Shown one piece after another: positions 57,401 to 64,000 of a DNA stretch of 64,000 bases. The stretch lies in assembly GCA_014138645.1 (NCBI GenBank), contig JACJIB010000006.1:310001-374000 (forward strand), in the 5' to 3' direction. This DNA comes from Methylorubrum thiocyanatum (GTDB lineage: Bacteria > Pseudomonadota > Alphaproteobacteria > Rhizobiales > Beijerinckiaceae). Within the stretch, counting starts at the first letter, position 1. Each line of letters starts with the position of its first letter. Position numbers and translations under genes: made by a program. Under the pieces are notes generated by a model, which saw only the letters and a list, made by a program, of their open reading frames with translations, had not been told where the DNA came from and did not search any database.

Positions 57401-57646
57401 GGTGTACTCAAGCCCCTTGATGCCGGCGAGCGCGGTCTCGACCGGGTAGGTGACCTGCTTCTCGATGTCGACGGGCGAGAGCGAGGGCGCGGTCGTGTTG
57501 ATCTGGACCTGGTTGTTGGTGATGTCCGGGACGGCGTCGATGGGTAGCTTGGTCACCGCATAGCCGCCGAACCCCGCCGCCAGCAGCGACAGCAGCAGCA
57601 CGAGCCAGCGCTGGTGGACCGAGAAGTCGAGGATCTTCGAAATCAT
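54401..57646 (-). CDS. Heavy-metal RND efflux permease (CzcA type)
   Basis: A 1081-residue inner-membrane pump. It starts MISKILDFSVHQRWLVLLLSLL, with LPIDAVPDITNNQVQINT and a TM4 motif GALDFGLIVDGAVIITENALRH. DFGxxVDGAV is the signature of CzcA/CnrA/NccA-like (divalent Zn/Co/Ni/Cd) pumps and supplies the proton-relay acidic residues. A complete 12-helix layout is present. It lies 11 bases downstream of its adaptor gene. ATG 57646 has GAGG upstream; a TTG at 57661 overlapping the adaptor stop is a possible alternative. No outer-membrane factor gene is seen. Confidence 0.94.
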   Translation of the reverse strand: MISKILDFSVHQRWLVLLLSLLAAGFGGYAVTKLPIDAVPDITNNQVQINTTAPSLSPVDIEKQVTYPVETALAGIKGLEYTRSLSRNGFSQVTAVFAEKLDIYFARQQVAERLSQVKQDLPPGAEPAMGPISTGLGEIYMWSIHYAKPGERKVSAAGKPGWQPDGSYLTPEGQGLRTELEQTAYLRTVQDWIIRPQIKTVPGVAGIDGIGGFEKQYHVQPDPTKLAARDLSFGDVARALETNNANQGARYLEDNGEGYVVRAAGRLESMDEIGDVVVATRAGVPVRIRDIAEVRIGKDLRTGSGSENGQEVVIGTALMLIGDNSRKVAAAVDARMEQIRKSLPPGVEVQTVLDRTRLVEATIKTVAKNLSEGAALVIVILFLLLGNIRAAIITALVIPVAMLMTMTGMVEAKISANLMSLGALDFGLIVDGAVIITENALRHLAEKQHELGRALATEERLQTVRASAEEMIKPSLYGQAIIILVYVPLLTFTGVEGKMFEPMALTVIIALVAAFVLSLTFVPALISIVITGKVTEEDNLIIRALKAAYRPVLASAVRAPVAFVAGALLLLVGAGILSTRLGTEFIPQLDEKSIALNATRIPSTSLTQSQAMQLKVEQAVSKFPQVAYVFSKTGTAEVASDPMPPNSSDTFVILKPQEEWPDPSLSKADLQEQIEKAVGELAGNVYEFSQPIQLRFNELLAGTRGDLAVKVFGEEFEPMLKAANQVAQVLRGITGAEDVKVEQTAGLPFLEIKINKAEAARYGLSIGAIQDVVGAAIGGKDAGVVFEGDRRFPIVVRLNDKVREDREALENIPVPLPPGPGGRASSVLLKQVASFSVTEGPNQISRENGKRRVVVTANVRGRDIGSLVAEAQGKVATQVQLPSGYYVTWGGQFENLASAKQRLLVVVPVCFFLIFLLLYSALGSPRDALLVFSAVPLALTGGIAALWLRGMPISVPAAVGFIALSGVAVLNGLVMLTFIKQLVAEGRPKREAILEGAMTRLRPVAMTALVASLGFVPMAIATETGAEIQRPLATVVIGGLISATLLTLVVLPALYARFGRVETAEAADPVPAASRQLKAAE

Positions 57647-57657
57647 GTCCCGCGCCC

Positions 57658-59025
57658 TCAATGCGCGTGGTCGGCTTCGCTCTTTCCGAGCTCGGCCTTG
57701 AGGAGGAAGGTGTTGCCGACGGCGATGGCCTCGCCGGGCTTGAGACCCGAGGCGACCTCGTAGGCGTCGTCGTCGGAGCGCCCAAGTTCGACCTCACGCT
57801 TCTCGAAACCCTCGTCCGTACGGACGAAGACGACGCGCTTGCCCTCGACGGTCTGGAGGGCCGCCTTGGGCACGCTGACCGGAACGGCATCCCGCGAGAT
57901 CTCGACCTCGGCGGTGACGTAGGTGCCCGGACGCCAGGCCATGTTCTTGTTCGGCAGGGCGACGATGACCTTGGCGGCACGCGTGTCGGCGGTGAGGAAA
58001 GGACTGACGAATACGACCTTGCCCTTCTCGTGCTGCTCGCCGCCCTCCTGGCCCGGCGCGACCGTCACGGTGGCGCCTTCCTTGACCTTGGCGAGTTCCG
58101 AGGTCGGAACGGCAAGTTCGATCCAGACTGTCGAGAGGTCGGCGACGGTGTAGAGGTCGGAGGGGTCGCCTTCCTTGCCCACCGCGGTGCCGACGTCGAC
58201 CTTACGCTCGACGATGCGCCCCGACATCGGCGAGCGCAGTTCGTACTGTCGCAGGCTCGACAGGTTCGGGGTGGTCTCGTCGCGCTTGGCCAGCTTGGCC
58301 ACCGCCGCCGCGTCGAGACCGAGCGCCGACAGCTTCTGTCGCGCCAGATCCTGACGAAGCGTCGCCTCGGAATAGACGGCCTTGGCGTTCAGGAAGGCGC
58401 TCTCGGCCGAGATCCGCTTGTCCCAGAGCGCCTGCTGCCGCTCGAAGTTGGTCTTCTCCAGGTCGGCCTTCACCGAGGCGGTCAGGTACTCGCTCTTGGC
58501 GTCCGCGACCTCGCGGCTGTCGAGGACGGCGACGACCTCGTCCTTCTTGACGGCATCGCCGAGGCGCTTGCGCATCTCGGCGACGGTGCCGACGACCCGG
58601 GCCGGAACGCGCGCGATCCGGTCGGTGTCGGGCGTGATCGTGCCGGGCACCAGGATGTGGCGGGACAGGGTGCCGCCCTCGGCCTTGGCCACCGTGATGT
58701 CTTGGTTCTCGATCTGCTCGGCGGTCATCTTGACGTGCCCCTCCTCGCCTTCGGCTTCGGAGTGCTCGTGCTCGCCTTGGGCCTGCCCAGCCCTGGGCTT
58801 GGCCGACGGCTTGCCATGGGCGTGGCCATCACCCTCGGCATGCCCGGCATCGTCGGCCGGAGCCTCGGCAGATTTTGCGCTGGCGGGACCGTCGGCGAAG
58901 GTGAGGACGCTCGGGGGCAGGCCTACCGAGGTCAGCAGACCCTGGACGAAGCCGGAGACGGCGGGAACGCCAGCGCCCACGAGAACGCCGGCGGCCAGGA
59001 TGAGGGCGGTCAGAAGGATGCGCAT
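57658..59025 (-). CDS. RND efflux adaptor (CzcB-like)
   Basis: A 455-residue periplasmic adaptor of the CzcA-type permease. A signal/anchor (MRILLTALILAAGVLVGAG) is followed by a His/Asp/Glu-rich segment (about 55-95, including HAEGDGHAHGKPSAK and HEHSEAEGEEGHVK) likely to bind metal. Barrel-sandwich (MSGRIVERKVDVGTAV), helical hairpin and beta-barrel domains follow, and LGRSDDDAYEVASGLKPGEAIAVGN near the end is typical of CzcB. ATG 59025 gives the signal peptide directly. Confidence 0.92.
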   Translation of the reverse strand: MRILLTALILAAGVLVGAGVPAVSGFVQGLLTSVGLPPSVLTFADGPASAKSAEAPADDAGHAEGDGHAHGKPSAKPRAGQAQGEHEHSEAEGEEGHVKMTAEQIENQDITVAKAEGGTLSRHILVPGTITPDTDRIARVPARVVGTVAEMRKRLGDAVKKDEVVAVLDSREVADAKSEYLTASVKADLEKTNFERQQALWDKRISAESAFLNAKAVYSEATLRQDLARQKLSALGLDAAAVAKLAKRDETTPNLSSLRQYELRSPMSGRIVERKVDVGTAVGKEGDPSDLYTVADLSTVWIELAVPTSELAKVKEGATVTVAPGQEGGEQHEKGKVVFVSPFLTADTRAAKVIVALPNKNMAWRPGTYVTAEVEISRDAVPVSVPKAALQTVEGKRVVFVRTDEGFEKREVELGRSDDDAYEVASGLKPGEAIAVGNTFLLKAELGKSEADHAH

Positions 59026-59149
59026 GATGCCTGCTCGGTCGTGCCGGGAGCCGATGAAGGCATGCCCGACAATCGCGGTCGGTAACGTGAGGAGATGGCC
59101 CGGGTCGCCAGGACCCGGATTCGGGACGCGCCGCCTTTGCGGCGTCACC

Positions 59150-59524
59150 TCAGATGCGCGGCGGCCGTGGCAGGCGGTCGGGAGAGACCAAGGACACGAT
59201 CTCGGACAACGTGGCGAAGGACGGACGCATGCCGTTCCGTGGCGTGGCACCGCCGGCGACGACCGCACTCAGGGCGACGTGGCAGCCGCAATCGACATGG
59301 CCGGTTGCCCCGGTATCGGAGGCCTGATCCACGCCGGAGGCCGTGTCCGTGACGAACGAGAGCTCGGTCCGGTCGTGGCCCGGATGGCCCTGATGATGGG
59401 AAAGATCCGACGCCAGCCCAGTGGTCGACATCGCGATGGCCAGCGCCAGGACGAGTGCGAGGGCGGCGGTTGCCCACCACCCCGTCATCGCCTCAAAGGT
59501 CCTATGGCGCTGCGCCGAACTCAT
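59150..59524 (-). CDS. Small membrane protein with His/Cys cluster, upstream of the adaptor
   Basis: A 124-residue protein with one membrane helix (about 17-37, WWATAALALVLALAIAMSTTG) and a periplasmic part containing HHQGHPGHDR and HVDCGCHVAL, a His/Cys metal-binding pattern. It is the first gene of the minus-strand czc-type operon, 124 bases before the adaptor. It parallels the small Cys/His protein that heads the plus-strand RND unit (46400-46783). ATG 59524 chosen from the position of the helix. Confidence 0.58.
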   Translation of the reverse strand: MSSAQRHRTFEAMTGWWATAALALVLALAIAMSTTGLASDLSHHQGHPGHDRTELSFVTDTASGVDQASDTGATGHVDCGCHVALSAVVAGGATPRNGMRPSFATLSEIVSLVSPDRLPRPPRI

Positions 59525-59680
59525 CGCCGTCCTTATGTGCGTTTCAGAGGCTATGTCGCAAGCTATGATCGCCTCTCGTGGTGAAGGCATTCCTGGCCGG
59601 ACACTGCCTCAACGGTTGCTTCACACCCTGTTCAAAGTCGTCAGTGGAACCTGTTGCGATCAGGAAAGGGACCTCCGACC

Positions 59681-59908
59681 ATGAAAAGTCTCTTGATCGC
59701 CTTCATGACCGCCGCCGCCGTGTCGGCCCCCGTGGCCGCGTCGGCCCAATATTACGGCTACGGACCACCTCCCCACCATCACGAGGAGGTGCGCCGTCAC
59801 CATCACGGCGACCACGACCACGTGGAGGTTCGTCGCCGTCATCACGACTACCGGGACGATGACCGCCACGGTTTTGAGCGCCGCCCTCACCACGACTTCG
59901 ACGACTGA
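59681..59908 (+). CDS. Histidine-rich periplasmic protein
   Basis: A 75-residue precursor: signal peptide MKSLLIAFMTAAAVSAPVAASA, then a mature part of about 53 residues in which histidine, arginine and aspartate predominate (PPPHHHEEVRRHHHGDHDH, then more HH pairs). Such a composition indicates a metal-binding buffer in the periplasm. Divergent from the efflux operon, with AAAGGG upstream of ATG 59681. Confidence 0.68.
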   Translation: MKSLLIAFMTAAAVSAPVAASAQYYGYGPPPHHHEEVRRHHHGDHDHVEVRRRHHDYRDDDRHGFERRPHHDFDD

Positions 59909-60093
59909 AGGCTCCGAACAAAAGGATCATGGTGGGCGCCCGCCCCGACTTTCGTCGAGGCGGGCGTTTCCACGGTGCGTGAGGGGGCATTCCCGCACCG
60001 TGAACTGTCATCCATGCAAGGGGACGCCGCGAGCGCATAGCCGAGGCCCGTTGCCAGGAGCGCGAAGACGACAAGCAGGGGCAGCAACCGCAT
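59887..60093 (-). CDS. Small exported protein, tail overlapping
   Basis: A 68-residue frame with a convincing signal peptide (MRLLPLLVVFALLATGLGYALA) and a short mature part with two cysteines (SPCMDDSSRCGNA) and a histidine pair. Its 3' end overlaps the His-rich gene by 22 bases on the opposite strand. Small size and lack of family leave moderate doubt. Confidence 0.45.
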   Translation of the reverse strand: MRLLPLLVVFALLATGLGYALAASPCMDDSSRCGNAPSRTVETPASTKVGAGAHHDPFVRSLQSSKSW

Positions 60094-60131
60094 CGCGCAT
60101 CTCCCGCTCATCGTGTCACCTTGTGGGAAGC

Positions 60132-60395
60132 TTACTTCTTGCCGGGCTTGTCCAGGCTGTGCCCGTGCGCGTGGCCGTCGCCTTCGCGGTGCGCGGGCTT
60201 GCCGTCCGGGCCTTTCTCCTGCGCCTCCCGCACCCGCGGATCGTCACGGTGGGCGGGTCCGCCGGAGACGTCGCCCGAGTTCGGGACGCTGCGCTCAGGG
60301 TTGGAGGCGTTGCCGTGCCCGTCGACCGCGAGGGCGGGCGTCGCCGCTCCGGCCAGCATCACGGCGGTGAAAACGGCGGCAAGCGTACGCTTCAT
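60132..60395 (-). CDS. Small exported His/Gly-rich protein
   Basis: An 87-residue precursor with a clear signal peptide (MKRTLAAVFTAVMLAGAATPALA). Its hydrophilic mature part contains NPERSVPNSGDVSGGPAHRDD and a final GDGHAHGHSLDKPGKK that may bind metal. Not a recognised family. It is one of several small exported proteins around the RND genes. Confidence 0.6.
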   Translation of the reverse strand: MKRTLAAVFTAVMLAGAATPALAVDGHGNASNPERSVPNSGDVSGGPAHRDDPRVREAQEKGPDGKPAHREGDGHAHGHSLDKPGKK

Positions 60396-60541
60396 CGATC
60401 TGTCTTCCTTCTATCGGCCCCATCGGCCGCTTGAGGAGTGGAGATAGCCGACCCGTTTGACTGCCGTTCGCCGCGTTCGTGACGAAGTGTGTCAGGCACG
60501 CGTGCCGACACACTTCGTCAAGGTCGAGCAAAGCCTCAGCC

Positions 60542-61369
60542 ATGGGATCGACGTATCCCTACCGGCTCCCCGCAGGACCGGACGCCGGGTCGAACGCGAC
60601 CCCGGCGAGATCCGATGCGGCAGCGACAGGTGGCCAAGTGGACAAATCCTTTCCGTCGAGACCCGAGACCCGCGTGCCTCTGGCCGTCGCGCTGGCCTTC
60701 CTTGCCGGTGCGGCCGACTCGATAGGCTTCCTGGAACACTCCCAACTGTTCATGTCGTTCATGAGCGGGAACACGACCCGGTTCGGCGTCGCGGCAAGTT
60801 CCTTCGATTGGTCGGGCGTCGCCAGGTTCGGCAGCACCATCGCGCTGTTCTGCTTCGGCGCGTTCGTCGGCACCCTAGTCGCGGCCTGGGCCGGGCGGTG
60901 GCGTCTTTCGGTCCTGCTCGGCGCGCAGGCCGCCCTGCTGTCCATTGGGAACATCCTGCCGGAGGCCCCAGATGCGTTTCCTCTTCACGCCTATCCCGTC
61001 GTCCTTGCCCTCGGCATGCTGAATGCGACCCTGCAGGATGAGGCCGGGCGGAGCCTCGCCCTGACCTACGTCACCGGAACCGTCGTCCGTTTCGGGACCG
61101 GTCTGGCGAACATGGTCCTGCACAAGCCCGCGCCGTCGTTCTGGCTCCAGGCACCGCTTTGGGCGGGCCTGACAATTGGCGCCGTCGCCGGCGGCTTCAT
61201 CCAGAAGGCCCTCGGACCCGATGCCTTCCTCGTTCCGGCGGCCCTCTCCGCGTCGTTGGCTGTCGCCGGCATCATCCTCACGGTGGCACTGCCTGGAAGC
61301 GGCTACGTCTCGAACGAGTGGTCGGCGCAGCCGGACGCACACCCCGACGCACCGGCGACCGCCCGGTAG
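60542..61369 (+). CDS. DUF1275 (YoaK-like) membrane protein
   Basis: A 275-residue inner-membrane protein with about six helices. The family motifs are LAFLAGAADSIGFLEHSQLFMSFMSGNTTRFG near residue 55, GMLNATLQDEAGRSLALTYVTGTVVRFG near 165, and a final LWAGLTIGAVAGGFI. YoaK/DUF1275 proteins have unknown transport or regulatory roles. The start is uncertain; ATG 60542 gives a 50-residue hydrophilic leader, and a GTG nearer the first helix (about 60639) is also possible. It is convergent with the histidine kinase gene, eight bases apart. Confidence 0.85.
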   Translation: MGSTYPYRLPAGPDAGSNATPARSDAAATGGQVDKSFPSRPETRVPLAVALAFLAGAADSIGFLEHSQLFMSFMSGNTTRFGVAASSFDWSGVARFGSTIALFCFGAFVGTLVAAWAGRWRLSVLLGAQAALLSIGNILPEAPDAFPLHAYPVVLALGMLNATLQDEAGRSLALTYVTGTVVRFGTGLANMVLHKPAPSFWLQAPLWAGLTIGAVAGGFIQKALGPDAFLVPAALSASLAVAGIILTVALPGSGYVSNEWSAQPDAHPDAPATAR

Positions 61370-61377
61370 GCGGCGTT

Positions 61378-62709
61378 TCAGCCGCGTCCCTTCGACCTCG
61401 ACAGGCGGATCTCGGCCCGCAGGCCGTCCTCCGGCCGGTTCGACAGGACGAGCGTGCCGCCGTCCGCCTCTACCGCGCGCTGGGCGATGGTCAGTCCGAG
61501 ACCCGTCCCGCCCGTGTTGCGGTTGCGCGACCCTTCCAGCCTGGTGAAGGGCTGCAAGGCCCGGGCGACGTCCTCCGGCGCGATGCCGGGGCCGTCGTCG
61601 TCGATGCGCACCACCAGGGTGGCCTCTTCGATCTCCATGCCAACCCGGACCCGGGTCCCGTAGCGTACACCGTTGTCGACAAGGTTCTCGACCGCGCGGC
61701 GGAAGGCGACCGGACGTACCGACGCCAGCGCCCGGCCCGGGCCGTCGTAGCCCACCTCACGGCCCGCGTCCGCGGAGGCGTCGGCGACGCTCATCAGCAC
61801 GCTTGCCACGTTTACGACCTGCCGTGGCTCCGGGTCGGCTTCGCCACGCAGGTACGACAGCGTCGCGTCGATCATGGCCTGCATGTCGTCGAGGTCAGCA
61901 GCCATGGCACGGCGGTCCGCGACGTCATCGACCTTGTCCAGGCGAAGACGGAGCCGGGCGATCGGCGTGCGCAGATCGTGCGAGACCGCCGCCAAGGCCT
62001 GCGTCCGTTCCGCGACGAGGCGGTGGATGCGCCCTTGCATCGCGTTCAGCGCCCGACCGATCCCCCGGGTCTCGTCCGGTCCGACCTCAGGCACGGACAC
62101 GACCGTACCGTGCCCGATCCGGACGGTGGCGTGCGTCAGTTCCCTGAGCGGGCCGGCGATCCGGTGCACCAGCACGACGGCGGCGACGCCGACCAGGATG
62201 GCCATCGCGGTGGCGAGATACGCCCAGGGCGCAAGGTGGACCAAGTGAGGTGAATGGGCGGACCGGAAGGTCAGGAAGCTGCCGTCCGGTAGCGGGAAGG
62301 CGCCACGCAGGTCCTGTTGGTGCAGCGGCTCGTCCGGCGCCGCCAGGGCGAGCGCCAGACCCGGGCCGAGCACGGGCTCGATCTCCAGGACGCGGTCGCG
62401 CAGACCGCGCAAGGCGGGGTCGGTCTTGCCGGTCTCGGCGGATGATCCCCGCTCCCAGCCTATCTCGAAATGACCCGACGAGAGGGCTTTCGCCTCGATG
62501 CCGCGCTCCTCCGGCGGTCGCCGCAGTACCGCTTCCCGCGCCAAGCCGAGCTGTCGTGCCACCTCGTTGGCGAACGCCTCGTCGGCCGCCGCCGCCGCCG
62601 ACTGACGGTACAGCAGCAACGCGCCCCCGTGGACCACGAGTACCGCCAGCAACAGCACGGCGACGGTGCGCCCCTCCAGGCTGCGGGCTAGATCGACCAG
62701 TAATTTCAT
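61378..62709 (-). CDS. Sensor histidine kinase of the metal-resistance block
   Basis: A 443-residue inner-membrane kinase. TM1 (about 15-35) and TM2 (about 165-187) flank a periplasmic sensor of about 130 residues. HAMP follows, then the phosphoacceptor helix ALAAVSHDLRTPIARLRLRLD near residue 245 and an ATP-binding domain with ENLVDNGVRYG, DDDGPGIAPED and GTGLGLTIAQRA. All kinase motifs are intact. Its ATG overlaps the regulator stop by four bases. Location next to czc-type genes suggests metal sensing (CzcS-like), an inference. Confidence 0.9.
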   Translation of the reverse strand: MKLLVDLARSLEGRTVAVLLLAVLVVHGGALLLYRQSAAAAADEAFANEVARQLGLAREAVLRRPPEERGIEAKALSSGHFEIGWERGSSAETGKTDPALRGLRDRVLEIEPVLGPGLALALAAPDEPLHQQDLRGAFPLPDGSFLTFRSAHSPHLVHLAPWAYLATAMAILVGVAAVVLVHRIAGPLRELTHATVRIGHGTVVSVPEVGPDETRGIGRALNAMQGRIHRLVAERTQALAAVSHDLRTPIARLRLRLDKVDDVADRRAMAADLDDMQAMIDATLSYLRGEADPEPRQVVNVASVLMSVADASADAGREVGYDGPGRALASVRPVAFRRAVENLVDNGVRYGTRVRVGMEIEEATLVVRIDDDGPGIAPEDVARALQPFTRLEGSRNRNTGGTGLGLTIAQRAVEADGGTLVLSNRPEDGLRAEIRLSRSKGRG

Positions 62710-63521
62710 GCCCGCTCGACCTTGGCGGCCATCATGTAGCCGGAGCCGCGAACCGTCTTGATCACGGGGAGCGTGCCCTCGGGCGGTTCGAGCTTGCGCC
62801 TGAGGCGGCTGACCAGCGTGTCCACGCTACGGTCGGACGGGGCGGCGAGCCGGCCGCGGCTCATCTCCAGGATCTGCTCGCGGCCAAGCACGCGCCCGGG
62901 ACGCTCCAGGAACACCATGAGCAGGTCGTGCTCGGCCCCCGATAGGTCGACGGCGGCCCCCTCGGGATCGGTCAGCTGTCGGCTGCGCAAATCGAGCCGC
63001 CAGCCGGCGAAGGTCAGAACCTGTGCCCTTTCCCCCGCGGTGGCGGTCGGCGCGACGGCGGTCCGACGCAGCACCGCGCGGATGCGGGCCAGGAGTTCCG
63101 GCCGGCCGAACGGCTTGGCGACGTAGTCGTCGGCTCCGAGTTCCAGTCCGAGTACCCGGTCCGCCTCCTCGTTGCGGGCGGAGAGCATGATGACCGGCAC
63201 GGTGCATTTGGTGCGCAGCGCCCTCAGTAGATCGAAGCCGGAGGCACCGGGCAGCATCACGTCGAGCAGGACGAGATCGACCGACTGCCCGGGGAGCAGC
63301 GACCACATCTCGGCGCCGCTCCGGCAGCCCGTGACGCGGTAGCCGCTCTCCCTCAGGATTCGCGTGACCAACACCCGCATGCCGTCGTCGTCTTCGATCA
63401 GGAGGATGTGTTCCTGGGCGGAGCCCGCTCCAGGCCTGTCATCGCGTTCCATCAGCCACCGATTCATCCATCGCGCGAGGTCCATTGCGGAGAAAGCCTC
63501 CGCCAGATCCAGCCAACGCAT
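62706..63521 (-). CDS. OmpR-family response regulator of the metal-resistance block
   Basis: A 271-residue regulator. A 38-residue leader precedes the receiver (LLIEDDDGMRV acidic pair, LVLLDVMLPGASG phosphoacceptor, AKPFGRPELLAR lysine). A C-terminal winged helix follows (LSGAEHDLLMVFLERPGRVLGREQILEMSRGR, DRSVDTLVSRLRRKLE). The start at 63521 is supported by GAGGG seven bases upstream, although it makes the leader unusually long; an internal ATG at 63452 would give a normal N-terminus. It is coupled to the kinase by an ATGA overlap and likely activates the neighbouring efflux genes. Confidence 0.9.
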   Translation of the reverse strand: MRWLDLAEAFSAMDLARWMNRWLMERDDRPGAGSAQEHILLIEDDDGMRVLVTRILRESGYRVTGCRSGAEMWSLLPGQSVDLVLLDVMLPGASGFDLLRALRTKCTVPVIMLSARNEEADRVLGLELGADDYVAKPFGRPELLARIRAVLRRTAVAPTATAGERAQVLTFAGWRLDLRSRQLTDPEGAAVDLSGAEHDLLMVFLERPGRVLGREQILEMSRGRLAAPSDRSVDTLVSRLRRKLEPPEGTLPVIKTVRGSGYMMAAKVERA

Positions 63522-63975
63522 CAGAGAACCCTCATCGAGTTGGCCACGAACGTCAATGAGAGTTATTTGAGAATGTATCCAAAATTTTCGGAATAAATTA
63601 TGTCTGACTTAATTAATTGGATGCATATATTTCTTGCCGCAGTAGCATACATACCTATTTATGGTAACTTTGACATCTAAATATTTTATATTCAAGGCAT
63701 TCAACACCGATTTAGTACAATCTCTACCATTAATTCGGCTGCAGATGATGGACTCAAGACGCCATCGAATGATAACTTGCTTGTGTTCCCGGCTCAAGAA
63801 TTGGTCGCGTTTCGCGGTCATCGCCGAACTTTACTGAGCTCTGACGGCCGGGCGGTCAGCTTCTTCCAACTCCATGAAGCACATATTAATTTATTTTTAA
63901 CTATAAGCTATTAGGTTTGGTTAACATAACTGTGCTCGCCGGGACGAGTTGCCGGCAAGAAGGAGGCTGGCGGCA
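63522..63975. other. AT-rich intergenic region
   Basis: About 455 bases, much richer in A and T than anything else in the window except the HEPN-like gene. It contains several short T-rich and A-rich runs. A 70-codon minus-strand frame (63609-63821) rich in Lys, Ile and Cys has no clear ribosome binding site or family and is not called. The promoters of the divergent regulator and of the gene at 63976 should lie here. Confidence 0.45.
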
Positions 63976-64000
63976 ATGAAAGATGACATTTCCGGGCCGA
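63976..64000 (+). CDS. Start of an unknown gene cut by the window edge
   Basis: ATG at 63976 is preceded by AAGGAGG nine bases upstream, an excellent ribosome binding site, and begins MKDDISGP before the window ends. Only eight codons are visible, so no assignment is possible. Confidence 0.5.

Noticed and set aside
63609..63821. 70-codon minus-strand frame with several cysteines
   Set aside because: AT-rich region where open frames arise by chance in either composition; no good start signal and no family.

Overview
The window is GC-rich and reads as the chromosome of an alphaproteobacterium, most likely a member of Methylobacteriaceae. This inference rests on a mesaconyl-CoA hydratase of the ethylmalonyl-CoA pathway, an intracellular polyhydroxybutyrate depolymerase, a long S21 ribosomal protein, a UbiK-like factor, and the gene content around a tRNA-Ala. 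No 16S gene is present, so the assignment cannot be confirmed here.

Bases 1-15297 look like core chromosome: a DUF4142 protein, a TetR-like regulator, proC, a YbjN-domain protein, an OmpR/EnvZ-type two-component pair, a diguanylate cyclase, a glutathione S-transferase, phaZ, rpsU, a stand-alone receiver, a class II glutamine amidotransferase, a TauE/SafE permease, mesaconyl-CoA hydratase, YggT and tRNA-Ala(CGC). Between these genes lie a 14-bp tandem repeat, an 11-bp tandem repeat and an array of five hairpins.

From the 3' end of the tRNA to the end of the window (about 48.7 kb) the content is accessory and looks like a genomic island. Directly after the tRNA are three GTAAGTCCC direct repeats, then a minus-strand cluster (15.4-23.1 kb). 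It encodes a DEDDy exonuclease, two metallophosphoesterases (one with its metal ligands replaced), a soluble FtsH-like AAA+/M41 protease split by an apparent one-base deletion, and four proteins I do not recognise. I consider this cluster the best candidate for an undescribed system.

Next come a TonB-dependent receptor with a PepSY-type reductase, an MHYT-GGDEF-EAL protein, a large protein with a C-terminal phosphoribosyltransferase domain divergent from a KfrA-like protein, and an RcnR/CsoR-like repressor with its operator and an MFS exporter. After these are a low-GC HEPN-like gene, several small unknowns, a protein with a possible Cys-His-Asp triad, an OLD-family nuclease with a small companion, a sigma-like / small protein / ImmA-IrrE protease operon, and a ribbon-helix-helix/PIN toxin-antitoxin pair. 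Two metallophosphoesterase fragments mark a junction at about 46.2-46.4 kb.

The last 17 kb is a heavy-metal resistance block: two HME-RND permease/adaptor pairs (no outer-membrane factor seen), a CDF exporter, several small His/Cys-rich exported proteins, a DUF1275 membrane protein and an OmpR-type two-component system that probably controls the block. The window ends in an AT-rich intergenic region followed by the first codons of another gene. Neither an integrase nor the second attachment site is visible, so the island probably continues beyond the window.
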